Below, one piece after another: positions 1 to 5,055 of a stretch of DNA of 5,055 nt. How positions within the stretch are numbered: the first letter of the stretch is position 1; the number at the start of each line of letters is the position of its first letter. This DNA comes from Cellvibrio sp. Its GTDB lineage: Bacteria; Pseudomonadota; Gammaproteobacteria; Pseudomonadales; Cellvibrionaceae. Where the stretch lies: the NCBI GenBank assembly GCA_021323495.1, contig JAJQJO010000297.1, positions 1 through 5,055 of the forward strand, written 5' to 3'. The translations under genes and the position numbers were made by a program. Under the pieces are notes generated by a model that saw only the letters and a program-made list of their open reading frames with translations, ran no database searches and was not told the origin of the DNA.

Positions 1-951
1 TTTGGTGCGGAATTAGTCACCATCGATTTCACGCCCATGTTCACGCTTGCGCAATTACTTTACGGCGGCCCCTGGGTTGCCGAACGCCATGCAGGGATTG
101 CAGAATTTATGCAGGAACATGCAGGTGATATGAATAAAGTCGTGCGCGGTATTATTGAAAACGCGGTGAATTTTTCTGCAACTGATGCCTATCGCGCTGA
201 ATACCGCCGCGCTGACCTCGCGCGTGAAATACAATTGTTAATGAACGATGTTGATGCGCTTTTGGTTCCGACATCACCGCGCCATCCAACCATTGCGGAA
301 GTCGCTGCCGACCCGGTTGGGATTAACAGCCAACTCGGCACTTACACCAATTTTGTCAATCTCGCGGACTGCTCTGCACTTGCCTTACCCGCCACCCTAC
401 GCGCTGATGGTTTGCCTTTTGGCATCACGTTAATTGCACCCGCGTGGCAAGACGCTGCCCTCGCCGCCTTCGGAAAAAAATGGCACAGCAGTATTAATTT
501 ATCTCTGGGTGCCACCAGTCATCCGACACCGGCAATCACACTAAAAAATACCGCGCCCCCAGGTTATGTACGCCTCGCCGTAGTCGGCGCACATTTAACC
601 GGGATGCCGCTCAACGTGCAATTGCAAGAGCGCAATGCACTTTTCGTCGAGAGCACTTATACCGCAAATAATTACCGTTTATTTGCGCTACCCAATACCA
701 CGCCGCCCAAACCTGGTTTGATCCGCTCAGCCGAGGGCGCAGAAATTATTGTGGAATTGTGGGATGTCCCGGTACAGCACTTCGGTAGTTTTGTTGCCCT
801 GATCCCTGCCCCACTGGGTATCGGCACGCTGAGCTTGCATGATGGTCGCGAAGTAAAAGGTTTTATTTGTGAGGGCGCGGCAGTAAATGGCGCAACGGAT
901 ATTACCCATTTAGGCGGATGGCGGGCTTACATAAAGTCGCTGCAGAAATAA
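1..951 (+). CDS. atzF: Allophanate hydrolase, C-terminal half (5' end cut by window edge)
   Basis: This gene encodes allophanate hydrolase, a cytoplasmic enzyme that converts allophanate to ammonia and CO2. The frame is open from base 1, so the ATG at 37 is internal; 316 residues are visible of about 600 usual for the family. Visible residues 1-162 are the end of the amidase-signature domain, with LLYGGPWVAER near residue 20, LVPTSP at about 88-93, NLADCSALALPA from 120 and LPFGITLIAP at 138-147. The Ser-Ser-Lys catalytic triad of this family lies further upstream and cannot be checked. After a linker, residues 190-316 form the small C-terminal domain, recognisable by GAHLTGMPLN (His198) and the closing GGWRAYI. 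In the characterised yeast enzyme this domain processes the N-carboxycarbamate intermediate, and a histidine acts there; His198 is my likely equivalent. The carboxylase gene follows after 80 bp on the same strand, consistent with one operon. The family call is secure. The symbol atzF is by homology and does not imply an atrazine pathway. Confidence 0.95.
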   Translation, partial: FGAELVTIDFTPMFTLAQLLYGGPWVAERHAGIAEFMQEHAGDMNKVVRGIIENAVNFSATDAYRAEYRRADLAREIQLLMNDVDALLVPTSPRHPTIAEVAADPVGINSQLGTYTNFVNLADCSALALPATLRADGLPFGITLIAPAWQDAALAAFGKKWHSSINLSLGATSHPTPAITLKNTAPPGYVRLAVVGAHLTGMPLNVQLQERNALFVESTYTANNYRLFALPNTTPPKPGLIRSAEGAEIIVELWDVPVQHFGSFVALIPAPLGIGTLSLHDGREVKGFICEGAAVNGATDITHLGGWRAYIKSLQK

Positions 952-1020
952 TCCTCTCCTGGCCTCCCTTGGCCGCGCGTCCCGTTTCAATGGTAGGGAT
1001 TAAAAATCAGAATTAAAGTC

Positions 1021-1024
1021 GGAG
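1021..1024 (+). promoter_or_regulatory. Ribosome binding site of the carboxylase gene
   Basis: A GGAG core lies 7 bases before the ATG at 1032, which is good Shine-Dalgarno spacing. It supports that ATG as the start. So does the protein, which begins directly with the biotin carboxylase N-terminal motif (KTVLIANRGEIAVRI). Confidence 0.8.
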
Positions 1025-1031
1025 AAAAACC

Positions 1032-4000
1032 ATGTTGAAGACCGTACTTATCGCCAACCGCGGAGAAATCGCGGTGCGCATTGCCAAGACCCTGAAAAAA
1101 ATGGGCATCGAATCAGTTGCTGTTTATTCCGATGCCGACCGTAATTCAGCGCATGTCACCGCCTGCGATAAAGCAATCTGCCTTGGTGGTAATACGGCTG
1201 CAGAAAGTTATTTGAAAGCTGATTTAATTCTCGCAGCGGCAAAAGAAACCGGCGCACAGGCGATTATCCCCGGTTACGGTTTTCTCTCTGAAAATGCAGG
1301 CTTCTGCGAAAAATGTGAAGCGGAAGGCATTGCCTTTTGCGGCCCGACTCCCGCGCAAATCCGCGAATTCGGCTTGAAACATACTTCGCGTGAGATTGCC
1401 GAAAAAGCCGGGGTACCACTTACACCCGGAACCGGATTGTTAGCATCGATAGACGACGCGGTCGCCTCTGCCGCAAAGCTTGGCTATCCAGTCATGTTAA
1501 AAAGCACCGCCGGCGGTGGCGGTATCGGTTTAACCCGCTGCAACAACGAAGCAGAATTAGTTGCTGCTTATGAAAGCGTAAAACGCTTGGGGCAAAACTT
1601 TTTCAGCGATAGCGGTGTATTCCTCGAACGCTTTGTTGATAACGCGCGCCACGTGGAAGTACAAATTTTTGGCGATGGCAAAGGCAACGTACTCGCACTC
1701 GGTGAACGCGATTGCTCACTGCAACGCCGCAATCAAAAAGTGGTGGAAGAAACTCCTGCGCCGAATTTACCGGCAGCCACACGCGATAAATTATTGGCTG
1801 CCTCAAAAAGTTTGGGTGAAGCTGTTAACTATCGCTCTGCGGGAACCATTGAATATATTTACGATGCTGCACGCGATGCGTTCTACTTTTTGGAAGTGAA
1901 CACCCGTTTGCAAGTGGAACATCCCATCACTGAAGCTTGCACCGGTGTTGATCTGGTTGAATGGATGATTCTCACCGCCGCCGGTACGCCGCCAAAACTG
2001 GATATCGTCATCAATCCAAAAGGCGCGGCAATTGAAGTGCGTTTGTATGCAGAAGATCCGGTGCGCGATTTCCAACCATCACCGGGTGTACTAACCGATG
2101 TGGTCTTTTCTGAATCTGCGCGCATCGACACCTGGGTTTCAACCGGCACCGAAGTTTCGCCCTATTACGATCCGATGATCGCAAAAATTATTGTGTACGG
2201 TAAAGACCGCACCGATGCGATCAACAAAATGAAAAACGCGCTTAACGAAACCCGCGCTGCCGGTATTGCCACCAACCTGGATTACTTGCGCCAAATTATT
2301 GGTTCGGATTTTTTTGGCAGCGGCGATGTTGCCACCAACAAATTGGCCAGCTTTGAATATCAAGCGCCAGTTGTAGAAGTATTACAACCCGGCACCTACA
2401 CCAGTGTGCAGGATTACCCCGGCCGCGTCGGTTTGTGGAGCATTGGTGTGCCGCCGTCAGGCCCAATGGATGATTACGCATTCCGTTTGGCGAACCGCAT
2501 TGTTGGCAACCATGAAAGTGCGGCCGCGCTTGAATACACCATTATCGGACCGAAATTAAAATTCCATCGCGCTGCTACTATCGCACTGACGGGCGCAACA
2601 TCGCCTGCAAAAATAGATGGTGAATTAATTCCTTTCTGGCAACCGGTAGCCATTAAAGCCGGACAAATTCTGGAAATTGGTAAAGCCGATCAAGGCTGTC
2701 GCGGTTATCTCGCCGTGCGCAACGGATTTGATGTGCCCGTTTATCTAGGTAGTCGCTCGACGTTTGCTCTCGGACAATTTGGCGGCCACGCTGGCCGCAC
2801 ATTGCGTGCAACCGATATGTTGCCCATAAGCAATCCGGACATTGCTGCGTGCACCACACCAGCTCCGGTTTATGACGCCGCACCTGCGCCTGTTGCATTG
2901 ATCCCACCCTACTTTTTAAAAACCGAAGGTCCAAACGATTGGGAAATTGGCGTGCTCTATGGCCCCCACGGCGCGCCTGATTTTTTCACTGAAGATGCAA
3001 TTGAAATGTTTTTTTCAACCGCATGGGAAGTGCACTACAACTCCAACCGTTTGGGCATTCGTTTGAATGGCCCCAAACCAACCTGGACCCGCAGCGACGG
3101 CGGTGAAGCCGGATTGCATCCCTCCAACATCCACGATACCGAATACGCTGTCGGCTCCATTAATTTCACCGGTGATATGCCGGTCATCCTCACCAAAGAC
3201 GGTCCCAGCCTCGGTGGATTTGTCTGCCCGGTAACCATCGTCAAAGCCGAATTGTGGAAAGTCGGGCAAGTAAAACCGGGCGATAGGATCCGTTTTAAAC
3301 GCTTGAGTTTTGATACAGCACTCGCGCTGGAGTTATCCATAGACCGCGCAATTGAAAACCTGGCCGTGCAGCCGCAAGTATTATCGGCACCTATAGTCAA
3401 ACTGGAAAATACAATATCGGAGTGCATAATCGCCGCGTTACCGCCAGAGGGGAGCCGTCCCCTGGTGAGTTATCGTCAGGCGGGAGACAAATATATCCTG
3501 CTCGAATACGGCGACAACATTCTTGAATTAAGTTTGCGCCTGCGCGTGTATGCATTGATGGAAGCCTTAAAAGCATCGCCGATTAAAGGAGTAATTGAAT
3601 TATCTCCCGGTGTGCGCTCACTACAAATTAATTACGACAGCCGCATCGTCCACCAACGGGATTTAATTAACCAGTTATTGGTAATAGAAGAAACCCTCGG
3701 CGATGCACGTGCGACCAAAGTTCCGAGCCGCATAGTGTATATGCCGATGGCGTTTGAAGACTCTGCAACCCTGGATGCAGTCTCGCGCTATCGCCAATCA
3801 GTGCGCGATACAGCGCCCTGGTTACCGAGCAACACGGAATTTATGCGCCGCATCAACGGACTCGATTCAGTTGAACAAGTAAAACAAATTTTATTTGAAA
3901 CCAGCTATATGGTATTGGGTTTGGGCGATGTATATCTCGGCGCGCCCTGTGCAGTGCCGGTTGATCCGCGCCATCGTCTGCTCACGTCAAAATACAATCC

Positions 4001-4670
4001 CGCACGCACTTATACCGCCGAAGGTACCGTGGGAATCGGCGGTGTATATATGTGTATCTATGGTATGGATTCGCCCGGCGGTTATCAGCTGGTCGGGCGC
4101 ACATTACCTATCTGGAATAAATTCCTCAAAAATCCGTTATTCAAAAATGGCGAGCCGTGGTTGCTGAAGTTTTTTGACCGCGTGCGCTATTACGAAGTCA
4201 CCGAAGATGAACTCACCGCACAGCGCGAAGCTTTCCGCGAAGGCCGTTTAAGCCTGCGCATTGAAGAGGATTATTTCAGCCTCGCCGAGCACGAACAATT
4301 CCTGCAAGAAAACGCAGCGAGTATTGCTGAATTCAAAACCAGACAACAAACCGCTTTCACCAAAGAAGTAGCACTCTGGCAAGCCGACGAAGAAAAACAA
4401 ATCGATGCGGCCCTGCAAGCCAAAGTATCCAGCGGACCCATCGACGTCGATGGCCACGCAGTGACCGCTGATATCAGCGGCAATATCTGGAAACTGCTGG
4501 TTGAACCGGGTCAATTGGTGGAAATTGATCAACCCCTGTTAATCGTGGAAGCAATGAAGATGGAATTTTCCGTGTACGCCGATCGCGCCGCAAAAATCGG
4601 ATCAATTCATTGCGAGCCGGGCAAACAAGTCAATGCAGGCGATTTGTTGTTGGTGCTAGAAACGGATTAA
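1032..4670 (+). CDS. Biotin-dependent urea carboxylase (possibly guanidine carboxylase)
   Basis: This is a complete 1212-residue multidomain carboxylase. It uses ATP and bicarbonate to carboxylate urea to allophanate, or guanidine to carboxyguanidine, in the cytoplasm. The biotin carboxylase part covers residues 1-445: IANRGEIAVRI at the start, ATP-grasp glycine loop AGGGGIG at 160-166 after Lys157, HVEVQ at 207-211, ERDCSLQRRNQK at 225-236, and EVNTRLQVEHP at 288-298 with Glu288, Asn290, Arg292 and Glu296 matching E. coli AccC numbering. Arg337 corresponds to AccC Arg338. The carboxyltransferase has two parts: a PxpC/KipA-like domain at about 447-760 (PPSGPMD at 474-480, later GLHPSNIHDTEY and GPSLGGFVCP) and a PxpB/KipI-like domain at about 808-1030 (GIGGVYMCIYG around 1001-1011). 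A charged linker leads to the biotin carrier domain at about 1143-1211, with EAMKME and biotin-acceptor Lys1176, 36 residues from the end. Length and domain order are normal, with no frameshift. It is separate from allophanate hydrolase, unlike the fused fungal urea amidolyase. Family call is firm; the choice of substrate is not. Confidence 0.95.
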   Translation: MLKTVLIANRGEIAVRIAKTLKKMGIESVAVYSDADRNSAHVTACDKAICLGGNTAAESYLKADLILAAAKETGAQAIIPGYGFLSENAGFCEKCEAEGIAFCGPTPAQIREFGLKHTSREIAEKAGVPLTPGTGLLASIDDAVASAAKLGYPVMLKSTAGGGGIGLTRCNNEAELVAAYESVKRLGQNFFSDSGVFLERFVDNARHVEVQIFGDGKGNVLALGERDCSLQRRNQKVVEETPAPNLPAATRDKLLAASKSLGEAVNYRSAGTIEYIYDAARDAFYFLEVNTRLQVEHPITEACTGVDLVEWMILTAAGTPPKLDIVINPKGAAIEVRLYAEDPVRDFQPSPGVLTDVVFSESARIDTWVSTGTEVSPYYDPMIAKIIVYGKDRTDAINKMKNALNETRAAGIATNLDYLRQIIGSDFFGSGDVATNKLASFEYQAPVVEVLQPGTYTSVQDYPGRVGLWSIGVPPSGPMDDYAFRLANRIVGNHESAAALEYTIIGPKLKFHRAATIALTGATSPAKIDGELIPFWQPVAIKAGQILEIGKADQGCRGYLAVRNGFDVPVYLGSRSTFALGQFGGHAGRTLRATDMLPISNPDIAACTTPAPVYDAAPAPVALIPPYFLKTEGPNDWEIGVLYGPHGAPDFFTEDAIEMFFSTAWEVHYNSNRLGIRLNGPKPTWTRSDGGEAGLHPSNIHDTEYAVGSINFTGDMPVILTKDGPSLGGFVCPVTIVKAELWKVGQVKPGDRIRFKRLSFDTALALELSIDRAIENLAVQPQVLSAPIVKLENTISECIIAALPPEGSRPLVSYRQAGDKYILLEYGDNILELSLRLRVYALMEALKASPIKGVIELSPGVRSLQINYDSRIVHQRDLINQLLVIEETLGDARATKVPSRIVYMPMAFEDSATLDAVSRYRQSVRDTAPWLPSNTEFMRRINGLDSVEQVKQILFETSYMVLGLGDVYLGAPCAVPVDPRHRLLTSKYNPARTYTAEGTVGIGGVYMCIYGMDSPGGYQLVGRTLPIWNKFLKNPLFKNGEPWLLKFFDRVRYYEVTEDELTAQREAFREGRLSLRIEEDYFSLAEHEQFLQENAASIAEFKTRQQTAFTKEVALWQADEEKQIDAALQAKVSSGPIDVDGHAVTADISGNIWKLLVEPGQLVEIDQPLLIVEAMKMEFSVYADRAAKIGSIHCEPGKQVNAGDLLLVLETD

Positions 4671-4683
4671 TTTAAACAAGAGT

Positions 4684-4789
4684 GTAGGTTGGCGGTGAGG
4701 AACGAACCCCAACACAAACAACGCGTTAATGTTGAACATTGTCATGTTGGGGTTCGCAAGCTCACCCTACGCGGGCCGCACCAACCTAC
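4684..4789. repeat. Long imperfect inverted repeat, REP/MITE-like palindromic element
   Basis: The gap between the carboxylase and the regulator is mostly one nested inverted repeat. GTAGGTTGG (4684-4692) pairs with CCAACCTAC (4781-4789), GGTGAG (4694-4699) with CTCACC (4761-4766), and CGAACCCCAACA (4703-4714) with TGTTGGGGTTCG (4745-4756); each block is a perfect match. The central loop is about 30 bases. The right side carries 14 extra bases (4767-4780) with no partner on the left. The arms resemble the GTAGGTTGGG...CCCAACA palindromic repeats dispersed in many proteobacterial genomes, sometimes linked to REP-associated tyrosine transposases; that comparison is from memory. There is no T-run after the stem on either strand, so it is not a typical intrinsic terminator, although the RNA could fold and protect or attenuate the message. 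No second copy is present in this window. Confidence 0.75.
4728..4740. promoter_or_regulatory. Candidate GntR operator palindrome (GT-N3-AC)
   Basis: A perfect 13-base palindrome, AATGTT-G-AACATT, lies in the loop of the larger inverted repeat, 58 bases before the regulator's ATG. Its core GT-TGA-AC fits the GT-N3-AC core known for sites of the FadR-like branch of GntR regulators. The outer bases (A...T) differ from the T...A of the FadR consensus. Binding by the adjacent regulator is inference. A short A/T-rich palindrome can arise by chance, and no second copy was found in front of the carboxylase gene. Confidence 0.25.
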
Positions 4790-4798
4790 GGTAAAACC

Positions 4799-5055
4799 AT
4801 GAAATTAACTAAACACGACAAAACCAAAAAACAAGCCGAAGAACCGCGCACCAATTTAACCGAGCGAATTTATCAAACGCTTAAAGACGATATTTTTTCC
4901 TTTCGTCTGTTGCCCGGCGACCGGTTCAGTGAAAACGAAATTGCTGAACGGGTTGCCGCTAGCCGTACCCCGGTGCGGGAAGCATTGGCGCGGCTACAGC
5001 GGGAAGGATTCGTCGATGTTTCCTTTCGCAGCGGCTGGCAAGTAAAGCCCTTTAA
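4799..5055 (+). CDS. GntR-family transcriptional regulator, N-terminal part (3' end cut by window edge)
   Basis: An open frame from ATG 4799 runs to the window edge, giving 85 complete residues. After a lysine-rich, polar leader (residues 1-19) comes a typical GntR winged helix-turn-helix: LTERIYQTLKDDIFSFRLLPG at 20-40, SENEIAERVAASRTPVREAL at 44-63 with the recognition helix at about 55-65, then the wing, LQREGFVDVSFRSGWQVKPF at 66-85. The pattern R-TPVREAL-RL--EG and the ending GWQVKPF favour the FadR/FCD subgroup, whose C-terminal helical domain binds a small acid or metabolite; that domain lies beyond the window. The start is chosen because it begins just ahead of the domain. No strong Shine-Dalgarno is visible before it, so expression may be weak or depend on upstream translation. 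The same-strand position behind the carboxylase suggests local control of urea/guanidine use, but its target and effector are unknown. Confidence 0.9.
   Translation, partial: MKLTKHDKTKKQAEEPRTNLTERIYQTLKDDIFSFRLLPGDRFSENEIAERVAASRTPVREALARLQREGFVDVSFRSGWQVKPF

Noticed and set aside
961..974. GGCC-TCCCTT-GGCC, a possible small hairpin after the allophanate hydrolase stop codon.
   Set aside because: The stem is only 4 bp and no T-run follows, so it does not qualify as a terminator.
985..1013. Possible promoter TTTCAA - 17 bp - CAGAAT in front of the carboxylase gene.
   Set aside because: Both hexamers match the sigma-70 consensus poorly (about 3/6 and 4/6), and the short same-strand gap suggests co-transcription with the upstream gene.
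952..1031. Guanidine-I (ykkC) riboswitch in the gap before the carboxylase.
   Set aside because: The gap is only 80 bp and I could not find the conserved ykkC segments. Such a riboswitch would be expected ahead of the first gene of the operon, outside this window.
1509..1529. The ATP-grasp glycine loop reads AGGGGIG, whereas E. coli biotin carboxylase has Arg in place of the Ile.
   Set aside because: As I recall, Ile at this place is usual in urea carboxylases, so it is a family trait and not a sign of inactivation. All other ATP, bicarbonate and biotin contact residues I looked for are present.
3035..3427. Open frame of 130 codons on the minus strand inside the carboxylase gene.
   Set aside because: It lies wholly antisense to the conserved carboxyltransferase domain and its translation shows no recognisable motif. 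It is a shadow of the real gene, as are the other shorter overlapping frames on both strands.
4684..4789. Intrinsic terminator for the carboxylase operon.
   Set aside because: The stem is long but no run of T follows it on either strand; it fits a palindromic repeat element better.

Overview
The window holds the end of one gene, one complete gene and the start of a third, all on the + strand. Together they form a nickel-independent urea- or guanidine-derived nitrogen assimilation locus. The order is: the C-terminal half of allophanate hydrolase (1-951, cut by the left edge); a complete biotin-dependent urea/guanidine carboxylase of 1212 residues (1032-4670); and the N-terminal DNA-binding part of a GntR-family regulator (4799-5055, cut by the right edge). 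Coding DNA fills almost everything. The only non-coding stretches are an 80-bp gap (952-1031) with a ribosome binding site, and a 128-bp gap (4671-4798) largely filled by a long imperfect inverted repeat.

How the genes work together: the carboxylase uses ATP, bicarbonate and its covalent biotin to carboxylate urea to allophanate, or guanidine to carboxyguanidine if the enzyme is of the guanidine type. Allophanate hydrolase then breaks allophanate down to ammonia and CO2. The downstream GntR-type protein is a plausible local regulator, but nothing in the window proves its target. No transporter, carboxyguanidine deiminase subunit (CgdA/CgdB, formerly the 'urea carboxylase-associated proteins') or guanidine riboswitch is visible. 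They would have to lie outside the window if present.

Organism: base composition is intermediate, codon use is mixed, and the protein style is proteobacterial. The intergenic repeat resembles the GTAGGTTGG...CCCAACA type of palindromic repeat scattered through many proteobacterial genomes. A gammaproteobacterium, perhaps of the Cellvibrio group, is my best guess, but this is an impression and not a demonstrated assignment.

Overall this is a recognisable metabolic locus and not an undescribed system. The points most worth a second look are the true substrate of the carboxylase (urea or guanidine), the inverted-repeat element before the regulator, and a GT-N3-AC palindrome inside that element that could be the regulator's operator.
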